Source: Natronosporangium hydrolyticum
GTDB lineage: Bacteria > Actinomycetota > Actinomycetes > Mycobacteriales > Micromonosporaceae
Length of the DNA: 64,000 bases
Direction of reading: 5' to 3'
Assembly: GCF_016925615.1 (NCBI RefSeq)
Contig: NZ_CP070499.1
Location: 2,480,001 to 2,544,000 of the forward strand
The notes beneath the pieces are model-generated. The model did no database searches, had not been told where the DNA came from, and worked only from the letters and a program-made list of their open reading frames with translations. A program made the translations under genes and the position numbers. Below are positions 16,901 through 23,580 of this stretch, in pieces. Within the stretch, counting starts at the first letter, position 1, and each line of letters begins with the position of its first letter.

Positions 16901-17206
16901 GCCCGCAAGTACGGCCTGGGTCTGGTCTTCGCCACACAGGCGCCGAAGGGGCTGCACAGCCAGATCCCGGGCAACGCATCGACCCAGTTCTTCGGGCTGT
17001 TGAACGCTCCGGTGCACATCGAGGCGGCCCGGGAGATGGCCCGGTTCAAGGGCGGCGATGTGCCGGACATCTCCCGGCTGAGCAGCGGCCAGTTCTATAT
17101 GGCGGTCGAAGGCCAGCCGTTCCGCAAGGCCCGGACGCCGCTCTGCCTCTCCCACCACCCCGCCAGCCCACTGCCCGCCGAAGACGTCATCGCCCGCGCA
17201 GCCTAG
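13967..17206 (+). CDS. Large double P-loop ATPase with HerA/FtsK-like C-terminal half
   Basis: 1079 residues with two NTPase modules. Module 1 (about 1-400) has Walker A GQRGAGKTH at about 63-71 and a plausible Walker B GPAVIAVDQVDGL near 245, resembling AAA/ORC-type or STAND-like ATPases. A linker of Ala/Pro repeats is followed by a helical region (about 420-620) and a second Pro/Glu/Thr-rich linker containing a 21-base tandem duplication. Module 2 (about 670-1079) has IFAGSGSGKTVLIRRL at about 700-715, LDPNNDLARLGD, and Walker B GLLVMDEAQTLAPSG near 948, typical of HerA/DUF87 DNA-pumping ATPases (FATQAPKGLHSQIPGNASTQF is the conserved sensor region, read in parts). GTG overlaps the upstream stop. 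The arrangement with a nuclease-domain gene resembles nuclease-HerA defence systems, but the double-ATPase subunit is not one I can assign to a named system. Confidence 0.75.
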   Translation: MSRAALKALEHLHFNYTPTRNDVWRTPRFHVDGLHQDVFRIILDGLTAAERSPDASPIGVAVPGQRGAGKTHLLSRVRELTQLRGGYFFLVNLLDAKTFWRSVAASVVAGLNQPIDQDGTTQLHAFLQRLTDPLDLPVVSRMAVTGRAPITRERLDEFAAALGSRSRQMGLGARETARALALLASSDPRGQDIAGSYLLADDEAEAGERTRWGIRPARRLPQELVSDISRLLALTGPAVIAVDQVDGLIAQVSKQSHVTAAPDPDPDPDRWQEAVQLDQVASGLMELRELTQRTITVLSLLPVSWALIKSNAVDTAQDRFRETAILEPIRDANVGRALIERRLTAHYDEVGFTPPHPTWPVRPEAFAAAADFTPRQLLINVENHIRSCVLTGEVTELTTLTTTSETTAPAPAPAPAPADHSALQKLDQRYAELRAQATVAGLLDPANEDKEVPPLLAAGLDAWTREGAGGEFEQDTIPARKPHLHARLRRTLDEATGAEAHWAFRAIASQHYNAELARLRNACVTAGLAHGVDQRHLFVLRNDEWSDSPKRRRAVDDFVAAGGRTLRVSEDDLRSLVALRSLLAEEPAGLQAWLADRRPASHIALLATALADAGREPPAGASPALPGASPALPVASPETAEEQPETPAEQSQTPAESTETAPDPVAAAPPDGVYLRVGVDFDQADPIYLELAALRKHVAIFAGSGSGKTVLIRRLVEECALLGVSAIVLDPNNDLARLGDAWPDEPPAWSGGDADAAADYFDSTEVVIWTPGRESGRPLTFQPLPEFSGVRDDPDEFSQAVDSAVDALAPRAKVAATTAKAMRGQAVLRQALRHYGRYAGSANLGGLIDLLRDLPDGVSELAGAAAIAADLAENLEAARINDPLFGGAGESADPGTLLTPAPGKRARVSVISFVGLPGDDKRQSFVNQLQLALFSWIKRHPAGDRPLGGLLVMDEAQTLAPSGPITPCTRSTLMLASQARKYGLGLVFATQAPKGLHSQIPGNASTQFFGLLNAPVHIEAAREMARFKGGDVPDISRLSSGQFYMAVEGQPFRKARTPLCLSHHPASPLPAEDVIARAA
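15830..15871 (+). repeat. 21-bp tandem duplication in the ATPase linker
   Basis: GGAGCCTCACCGGCCCTACC plus one C occurs twice in tandem, in frame, giving a repeated ASPALPG unit in the linker between the two ATPase modules. It does not disturb the frame. Confidence 0.75.
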
Positions 17207-17266
17207 GAATCAGGGAGGAACGTGCTTGCTGGAGTCTGCTTGCTGTCGGCTAAGCGACAAGGACGT

Positions 17267-17294
17267 TTGACGGAAGTGCCAGGACCGATAGCAT
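17267..17294 (+). promoter_or_regulatory. Candidate promoter of the cas10/cmr operon
   Basis: TTGACG (17267-17272) and TAGCAT (17289-17294) are 16 bases apart, in the only gap between the ATPase operon and cas10. The gap marks the type III-B genes as a separate transcription unit from the three-gene operon upstream. Confidence 0.5.
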
Positions 17295-17370
17295 CTCATA
17301 TCTTATGTGTGTGATCATCCCTCCCGCACGCTTCCCCACGGTCACGAAGGATCATTACGAGAGGACGAGT

Positions 17371-19215
17371 GTGTCTGTTTTGGGTGCTGCGGCACCAGCC
17401 GAGGCCGATGATCGAGATCTGGTGATCGTTGCGCTATCCGGGGTCCAGTCATTCATCGCTGAGTCACGTACTACCGCCGATCTCTACGCGGCAAGCGAGA
17501 TTGTCGGTCGCCTGGCATCTACTGCCGCTGCGGTATGCGCGGCACCAGCGGGCGCCGAGGTTGTCTTCCCGGTAGGCAACGCCGTTGCATCCGAAACATA
17601 CGGGACCGTTGACCTGGTCAAAGCCGTACCAAATCGGGTGGTGGCGCTGGTCCAAGCGGGCGCCGGCGCACAGGTCGCGGCCGAGGCGGCGGAGCAGGTG
17701 CGCGAGGAGTGGGCCGGCTGGGTCCGGGAAAGCTTCGGCCGGGACATCTCCACCCCCGGCATGCCGAGTGTGCAGTGGGTCGCTGTGCCGGCCGGCCACG
17801 GTGACTATGCCGCGAAGTGGAGGTTGGCCCAGGAGGTGCTTACCGCGCGCAAGCGGGTGCGCGACTTCCCTGGTGACGGGCAGTCCGAGTGGTTCGGCCG
17901 ACGGCTCTGCGCCCAGAGCCCTCGTTGGCCAGCGGAGGAGACTCGGCCGGTTGGCACCCCGCCCCACGAGACCGATGTGCTTAGCGCCGCGAACTGGGTC
18001 AAACGCCGATGGGCACGAAAGTCACCAGGGGAATACGTCGGTTTCCCGTCCACCGGCTCCATCGCCTCCGCCCCGTATCGAAAGATGATCTTAGGTCGGC
18101 TCGGTGAGGCCGATGTCTATCGAGCCGTCACGGACCTTCGGCGGGTTCTGGCGCAGATCGCTCCGGTTCGGGAATCGGCGGTGCCGGGGTTGGACGACTT
18201 CTGTAACGGCGACGACGAGCCGTTGGCCCGCTGGCTGGTGGAGTCGGCAGGACACTGGGTCCACCCGGACGTCTGGGATGGCCGTCGGCTGCGTCGAGGG
18301 TTTGCGCGTGATCAGCATGACGAGCGGGACTTCGGCCGGATTGCTGCTGCTGGTCGCGGCGCAGCCAGCACGCTTGCTCAAGCCCTGGGTGGCATCCCGC
18401 CGCCGGCCTACCTGGCGGTTGTTGCTCAGGACCTCGACGGCATGGGCCAGTTCCTCACTGAGAATGCGACCGGACCGGCGAAGCACCGCCGAATCTCCGA
18501 GCAGCTGTCCAATCTGGCTGCTGACCAGCGCAACAAGATGAGCGCTCCGGGACTGTTCGGAGTGCCGGTCTATACCGGCGGTGACGATCTGCTGGCCTTC
18601 GCGCCAGCGGCCACCGCGCTTCAAGTGGCCCGCGCCTGCCATGATCTGGTGCCACACGATGATCTGCCAACCCCCAGCACGGCAATCCTTTACTTCCACC
18701 GAGGAGCATCGCTGCAACGCGCCGTGTCGGAGGTGGGTCGGCTGTTGCACGACGCGAAGGCGAGCCACCCAGCCAAGCATGCTCTCGCTGTCGGGTTCCT
18801 GCGACGTAGCGGTGCGCGGGAGAGCACCATTCAGCCGTGGGTGCCAGCGCCAGAGCTGGCTCCGGTCTATTCGACTGGCGATACGGCGGCGGATTTGCTC
18901 AGGGTGTTCGCGGACGAGACGGGGCGGCGGATCTCCCCGCGGCTGCTTAGTGATCTGACCCGAGACGCCGAGGAATTCGCCGATCAGCACCTGCCGGAGG
19001 AGCTCTATGAGGCGGAGCTGGCTCGGTTGGTGGTCCGGCACGGCGGCACCCTTGCGGATGGCAAGAACCTGGCCAGCCTCGGATACCTGGAGCGGGCCGG
19101 TCGACCGACCAGTGGGGATGGCCGGCGTACCCCGGAGCGGGCCGCACGGGTCGCGGTCTTTCTTCGTCAGGAGTGTGGACAGATGTCAGACCAATCGGCC
19201 GGAGCGAAGCGGTGA
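17371..19215 (+). CDS. cmr2: Cas10/Cmr2, type III-B large subunit (GGDD cyclase, no HD)
   Basis: About 614 residues. It opens directly with the Cmr2 N-terminal motif LSGVQSFIAESRTTADLYAAS (read in parts), and the palm-domain motif GGDD is at about 403-406 (VYTGGDDLLAF), so synthesis of cyclic oligoadenylate from ATP is likely. No N-terminal HD nuclease domain is present, so single-stranded DNA cleavage by Cas10 is not expected. GTG 17371 has GAGAGGA upstream; an ATG at 17305 in the same frame is an alternative. The protein is the signalling and scaffold subunit of the Cmr effector complex, activated by target RNA. Its stop overlaps cmr3. Confidence 0.9.
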   Translation: MSVLGAAAPAEADDRDLVIVALSGVQSFIAESRTTADLYAASEIVGRLASTAAAVCAAPAGAEVVFPVGNAVASETYGTVDLVKAVPNRVVALVQAGAGAQVAAEAAEQVREEWAGWVRESFGRDISTPGMPSVQWVAVPAGHGDYAAKWRLAQEVLTARKRVRDFPGDGQSEWFGRRLCAQSPRWPAEETRPVGTPPHETDVLSAANWVKRRWARKSPGEYVGFPSTGSIASAPYRKMILGRLGEADVYRAVTDLRRVLAQIAPVRESAVPGLDDFCNGDDEPLARWLVESAGHWVHPDVWDGRRLRRGFARDQHDERDFGRIAAAGRGAASTLAQALGGIPPPAYLAVVAQDLDGMGQFLTENATGPAKHRRISEQLSNLAADQRNKMSAPGLFGVPVYTGGDDLLAFAPAATALQVARACHDLVPHDDLPTPSTAILYFHRGASLQRAVSEVGRLLHDAKASHPAKHALAVGFLRRSGARESTIQPWVPAPELAPVYSTGDTAADLLRVFADETGRRISPRLLSDLTRDAEEFADQHLPEELYEAELARLVVRHGGTLADGKNLASLGYLERAGRPTSGDGRRTPERAARVAVFLRQECGQMSDQSAGAKR

Positions 19216-20309
19216 CCGGCGGGCGGCGATGGTTGGCGCTGACCCCGCGCGACACCTTACTGGTGCGCGACGGCAGGCAGTTTGATGCTGGCGAGGACGC
19301 GGCCAACCAGCCAGTCCAACCTAGCCCGAGCACCGTCGGCGGGGCGATCTTCAGCGCGTTCGGTGGTGTCAAGGGCGCTGAACCTGATGAGATCCGAGGC
19401 CCGGTACTTGCCCGACGGCACCGCGGCGGATGGTGGACATCGTACTTCCCAGCCCCGGCCGATCTCGTCCGCTCCGATAATGACCATTCCCGGGTAATGC
19501 GGCTGCGCCCAACTGGGTCGTCGGCCGTCACCGATCTCGGTGGTGAGTGTGCGCTTCCGTTGGTCGGCGAGGGCGACCCGTTGGGAGGGTGGCTAACCGG
19601 CGACACCCTCGGCGCCTACCTGCGCGGTGAACTTGTCACCCCAGAGCAACCGCACCGGTCCATGACCGACCTTGAAATTGCGTTCGTTCGTGACGACCCA
19701 GACACCGACCCGGGACCGTTGGTACAAGAGCTACGAGTTGGACTCAGCCGTACCCCGACCCGGGTCGTGCAGGAAGGCATGCTCTACCAGGCAACCTATC
19801 TGCGACCGGTCGAGGGAGTAGCGCTACTCGCCGAATGCGTCCTCCCGACGACCTGGCAGCGCGAGGCGGTCGGACCAGTGGCGCTCGGAGGGCGGGGGCG
19901 GCTCGCGGACGTTGCTGAAGTAGACGGGGTCAGCTGGCCGCACCCGCCGACGGATTATCCCGGCGGCCGGGTCTTAGTGTATGTCGCCACCCCAGCGATC
20001 TGGCCGGGCGGCTGGCAAATCAGGGTACCCGGCGCTCGATTGGTGGCTGCAGCTGTCGGCCCACCGGAGCCGATCGCGACCGCGTCGCCACGCTCGAAGG
20101 GCGGCGTGCGAGCCACTCGGGCGCTGCGTTGGGCGGTCCCGGCCGGCTCGGTCTACCTGTTGCAGTTCGACAGCGCCGACGCCGCGATGGCCTGGGCGGT
20201 CGGCGACAGCGGGCGCTTAGGAGTCCATGGCACAGCATATGGCCGGCCCGCCGACGATCGATTGCGGACGGCAGGTTTCGGAGTGATCTTGACAGGAGTG
20301 TGGTCGTGA
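19212..20309 (+). CDS. cmr3: Cmr3, Cas5-like RAMP subunit of type III-B
   Basis: 365 residues with the Cmr3 N-terminal pattern RRWLALTPRDTLLVRDGRQF (read as RWLALTPRDTLLVRDGR), STVGGAIFSAF, and a Gly-rich C-terminal loop before GVHGTAYGRP. Cmr3 caps the 5' handle of the crRNA next to Cas10. GTG 19212 overlaps the cas10 stop (GTGA). Confidence 0.88.
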   Translation: MTGGRRWLALTPRDTLLVRDGRQFDAGEDAANQPVQPSPSTVGGAIFSAFGGVKGAEPDEIRGPVLARRHRGGWWTSYFPAPADLVRSDNDHSRVMRLRPTGSSAVTDLGGECALPLVGEGDPLGGWLTGDTLGAYLRGELVTPEQPHRSMTDLEIAFVRDDPDTDPGPLVQELRVGLSRTPTRVVQEGMLYQATYLRPVEGVALLAECVLPTTWQREAVGPVALGGRGRLADVAEVDGVSWPHPPTDYPGGRVLVYVATPAIWPGGWQIRVPGARLVAAAVGPPEPIATASPRSKGGVRATRALRWAVPAGSVYLLQFDSADAAMAWAVGDSGRLGVHGTAYGRPADDRLRTAGFGVILTGVWS

Positions 20310-21274
20310 CAGAGTTGCTTCTCTACCTGTACGCCGAGTCGCCCGTGCACGCTGGTGCGGCCGACAGCCTCGGCGTGCTGGATTTGCCGGTGCAGCGGGA
20401 GGCCACCACCCGGTATCCGGTGATCTGGGGGCAGAGTCTCAAGGGCGCGCTCCGGCAGGTGGCGCAGGACGCCGGTCTGGAAGACCTGGTAGTGCCGGTC
20501 TTCGGGGGGTCCAGCGAAGACGGCGAGACCGAGCTAAGCGCGGGGCGGCTCACCGTCGGCGATGCGCAGCTGGTGGCGATGCCGGTCCCCACCCTGCAAC
20601 GCACCTTTGCCTGGGCAACTTCCGAGCTGGCGCTGTTCCGGCTGGTCCGCAAGTATGCCCGGCTCGGCGTGACCGGGCTACCGCAGCCACCCCGGCTCGC
20701 CCCCGAGGCGGGAGCCGCTGCGTCGGAGGCCTGGATCGGTAGCGGTCGCGCCACCCGCAGCGAGGTGCTCGGGCCGTGCCTGGTCGAGTTGGGCATCGCC
20801 CCGGATCCACAGCTGAGGCGCTGGGCGGCCCAACTCGCAACCGACGTGCTCGGTGACGCTGGATCCCAGGCCTCTGCGCCATTGGCGCCATTGGGCGGTA
20901 AGCTCCGCGACGACCTGCTCGCGGTCGGGTCGGACGTGATGCCGATGCTGCTCGCCGAGTGCACCGAGTTTGTGGCCCGGGTGCAGCTCAAGGAGGGGAA
21001 GACCGTAGAGCACGGCCCCTTCCACAGCGAGTACCTGCCCACCGAATCGATCCTCGCCGCTTCGCTCACGCTGCGTCCGATGCCAGCCGAAGGCAGTTTG
21101 AAGACGGAGGACGTGATCGAATTCCTCCTCGACCTACTGCACAACAAACTGATCCAAGTCGGGGGCGACGAGACGATCGGCAAGGGTCTGGTCTGGGCTC
21201 GGCTGCTGCGCGCGGACGATGTGCGGGCAGTGGCGCCGGAGATCGCCGACGAGTCGACGGGAGTAGGCCAGTGA
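20306..21274 (+). CDS. cmr4: Cmr4, Cas7-like backbone subunit of type III-B
   Basis: 322 residues. The N terminus reads LYLYAESPVHAGAADSLGVLDLP with PVIWGQSLKGALR, the standard Cmr4 opening, and the C terminus has the conserved QVGGDETIGKGLVW. Cmr4 subunits line the crRNA and carry the target-RNA cleaving Asp on a thumb loop; the first 40 residues contain a candidate Asp in SLGVLDLPVQ. GTG 20306 overlaps the cmr3 stop. Confidence 0.92.
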   Translation: MTELLLYLYAESPVHAGAADSLGVLDLPVQREATTRYPVIWGQSLKGALRQVAQDAGLEDLVVPVFGGSSEDGETELSAGRLTVGDAQLVAMPVPTLQRTFAWATSELALFRLVRKYARLGVTGLPQPPRLAPEAGAAASEAWIGSGRATRSEVLGPCLVELGIAPDPQLRRWAAQLATDVLGDAGSQASAPLAPLGGKLRDDLLAVGSDVMPMLLAECTEFVARVQLKEGKTVEHGPFHSEYLPTESILAASLTLRPMPAEGSLKTEDVIEFLLDLLHNKLIQVGGDETIGKGLVWARLLRADDVRAVAPEIADESTGVGQ

Positions 21275-21696
21275 GCGGCGGTCAGGTACGTCGGGTCGAC
21301 CAACGGATGGCAGCCGCCGCGGCGAATATGCTGCAAGAGAAGGTCAGCCCCGAGCTACGTACCCGTTACCGGCAGCTTCCCGTGCAGGTGCGGATATCCG
21401 GGCTAGCCGCCACCTATGCCTACCTGCTCGGCAAGAGCAAAGAGAACGAGCTTGGCGAGGCTTACAAGCGAGTGGCCGACGGAATTCGCGATCACCTGAT
21501 CACCTGCAGCGGGCTGATTGACGCCGCGGACGCCGCGACCAACGAGAAGCTGCTGCGCGCCCTCGCTGATGTAGACACCTCGGTTTATGCCCGGGCCTCA
21601 GCCGAGGTACAGGCACTGGCGGGTTGGCTGAGTCGGCTTGCCGAGGCGCGCTACCTCGCAGCCAGCGGCGAAGCGAACAGCGAGGGGCGATCGTGA
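21271..21696 (+). CDS. cmr5: Cmr5, small subunit of type III-B
   Basis: 141 residues, helical, normal size for Cmr5. RRVDQRMAAAAANML and LPVQVRISGLAATYAYLLGK match the family's first helices. It stacks along the Cmr4 filament. GTG 21271 overlaps the cmr4 stop and its own stop overlaps cmr6. Confidence 0.88.
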   Translation: MSGGQVRRVDQRMAAAAANMLQEKVSPELRTRYRQLPVQVRISGLAATYAYLLGKSKENELGEAYKRVADGIRDHLITCSGLIDAADAATNEKLLRALADVDTSVYARASAEVQALAGWLSRLAEARYLAASGEANSEGRS

Positions 21697-22658
21697 CCGG
21701 TCAAGGCGTCGGGGCGAAAGAGGAGCCGAAGGATAAGTGGCCCGGTCGGGCCTCGGCCGGGCCGATCGGCAAGATGTTGCGAACCCGGGACCTGCAGATC
21801 ACCCGTGGCCGCGGCGGCGGGGAGTTGAGGGATGGCGCGAATCCGCTCGTTATCCTGCACCGGTCAGCCTTTGTGGACGGAGCAGGCGTCTTCGATACCA
21901 CGACGGAGGCGGCGGTGCTGCGCTGGGCAGCCGACCACCGACTCGGCCAGGAACCAGCGTTGCTGCAAATGGTCACCGAAAGACGGACCCGAGCGATAGC
22001 GGCGCTCGTACGTCAGGGCAAGGGGCGGCTGGAGTGGCGGCGGCTTAACGCCACCCCGCAGTGGCGGATGGCGGTCGGCATCGGGAACCGCCTCAACCCA
22101 TTCGAGATCGGACTCTCCCTGCACGGCACGTACGGCTGGCCGATCATCCCAGGATCGACCCTCAAGGGCCTGACCTGCGCCTGGGCCCGCGAGTGCGGTA
22201 TCGATCGTGACGATCCACCGCGATTCGGCAGGATATTCGGGCTGCCGCGAATCAAGATTCGGGCGGACTCCGATGTGGGTGCGCCGACGGCCGCCGATGC
22301 ACCTGCAGTGCCTCCTGATCGCGCGGATGGAGACGAGACCGCCACCAGCGGAGACGTGGTCTTCTTCGACGCGCTCCCCGTATCGGGGCCAGTCAGCGTC
22401 GCTCGCGACGTGGTGACCCCACACCAGCAGCCTTACTACAACGCCCCGCAGAGCCATGCCCCAGGCGAGCACCACCAGCCCATCCCCAGCCCTTTCCTGG
22501 TGGTGGACGGTGGCACCTTCGCTATCGACCTTGTTGGCCCAGCGGAAGACGTGTCCGCCGCAGCCGAATGGTGCGCAACCGCGGTGGACGAACTAGGTGT
22601 CGGGGCCAAGACGTCGGCCGGCTACGGATACCTCGCCGCACGGGAGGTGCAGCCGTGA
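21693..22658 (+). CDS. cmr6: Cmr6, Cas7-like terminal RAMP subunit of type III-B
   Basis: 321 residues. The RAMP core is visible: GIGNRLNPFEIGLSLHGTYG, WPIIPGSTLKGLTCAWAR, GDVVFFDALP and the Gly-rich VGAKTSAGYGYL at the C terminus. Cmr6 caps the Cmr4 filament at the crRNA 3' side. GTG 21693 overlaps the cmr5 stop. Confidence 0.9.
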   Translation: MTGQGVGAKEEPKDKWPGRASAGPIGKMLRTRDLQITRGRGGGELRDGANPLVILHRSAFVDGAGVFDTTTEAAVLRWAADHRLGQEPALLQMVTERRTRAIAALVRQGKGRLEWRRLNATPQWRMAVGIGNRLNPFEIGLSLHGTYGWPIIPGSTLKGLTCAWARECGIDRDDPPRFGRIFGLPRIKIRADSDVGAPTAADAPAVPPDRADGDETATSGDVVFFDALPVSGPVSVARDVVTPHQQPYYNAPQSHAPGEHHQPIPSPFLVVDGGTFAIDLVGPAEDVSAAAEWCATAVDELGVGAKTSAGYGYLAAREVQP

Positions 22659-23578
22659 TAGTCCACATCATCTCCGTGGGTCGTAGCCTGCTTGACGCAT
22701 TCGCCAACCGCACCGACCTCTTCGGCGACCTGTACCCGACTATCCGCCGGCACAAGCCGCAAGATGTGCTCGCTGATGTCGGCACGAGCACCGCCGCGAT
22801 TAGCACGCGGTTGACCGGTTGGTTCGGTCCGGCCGGCAGCCTTCCGGAGAAGCAGCGTGACCTGATCGACGCGGTCGAGGCAGATCGCTGGCCGGCCAAC
22901 GTCTGCGCCGAGCTGGAGACGTTCAACAGAGTGGCCCGACGACGCAGCGTCGCTGACGACGAACTGGTGGTCCTGCTCGCCACCGACACCGTCCCCGGCC
23001 TTGTCTCTGGGGTGTGGACCGCGGTCGGCGTGGCCGGTGGTGCGTACCACCGGGTCCGATACGTCGCGGAACCCGATCAGATCACTCCGATCCCGGGAGT
23101 GGCTCTCGTCCGGGTTCCGCACCTGGATGCCAGCAATGACGCTGGTTTCGCCAGAGCGATGACCAACCTTGGGGCGCTGGGACGCGCGCTTCTGCCGACG
23201 GTGAATGAGCTACCCAGGACATTCCGATTCCACCTGTCCGGGGGCTTCAAGGCGGCCATCCCTTACCTGATCGGCCTGGCCGAAGGACTGAGGTCCTTCC
23301 CACCGTCTGAGGTTGCCCGGGTCGAGGCGTTCATGCTGCACGACACCAGCGATGTGGTCATCCCGCTGCCCTTGCGCAAGCTCAACCCTGATGCGGTCCG
23401 CAAGGAACTGGCGGACTTCGCCCCGGACGGATCCCTGCCCAGGTTGCCAAGGCAGCTGACGATGGATGGCTACGCCTACAACGTCGATCCCGAGGGTCGC
23501 CGCGCCGAGCTCACCCCCTTCGGTGTGGGACTGCGGACCTTGATGGGTGTCCCGGCCGAACTGATCGGCAGGGGTTAG
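22655..23578 (+). CDS. CARF-domain protein (APE2256/Csx1-like) of the type III-B operon
   Basis: 307 residues. The N terminus HIISVGRSLLDAF and the loop HLSGGFKAAIPYLIGL at about 193-208 match the APE2256-type CARF fold, which binds cyclic oligoadenylate. The C-terminal part ends in GYAYNVDPEGRRAELTPFGVGLRTLMG (read in parts), similar to the winged-helix tail of that family. No clear HEPN, PD-D/ExK or other effector domain was found, so it may be a sensor, a ring nuclease, or the regulatory half of a two-part effector. GTG 22655 overlaps the cmr6 stop; the next gene starts 2 bases after its own stop, and that gene encodes a membrane protein. Confidence 0.78.
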   Translation: MIVHIISVGRSLLDAFANRTDLFGDLYPTIRRHKPQDVLADVGTSTAAISTRLTGWFGPAGSLPEKQRDLIDAVEADRWPANVCAELETFNRVARRRSVADDELVVLLATDTVPGLVSGVWTAVGVAGGAYHRVRYVAEPDQITPIPGVALVRVPHLDASNDAGFARAMTNLGALGRALLPTVNELPRTFRFHLSGGFKAAIPYLIGLAEGLRSFPPSEVARVEAFMLHDTSDVVIPLPLRKLNPDAVRKELADFAPDGSLPRLPRQLTMDGYAYNVDPEGRRAELTPFGVGLRTLMGVPAELIGRG

Positions 23579-23580
23579 CG

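Noticed and set aside
12055-17370. Signs of a mobile element around the three-gene operon
   Set aside because: No integrase, transposase, tRNA or flanking repeats were found, and base composition appears like that of the neighbours.
23210-23240. R-x4-H pattern (RTFRFH) in the CARF protein as a HEPN site
   Set aside because: It lies on the strand directly before the CARF ligand loop SGGFK, so it is part of the CARF fold, not a HEPN helix.
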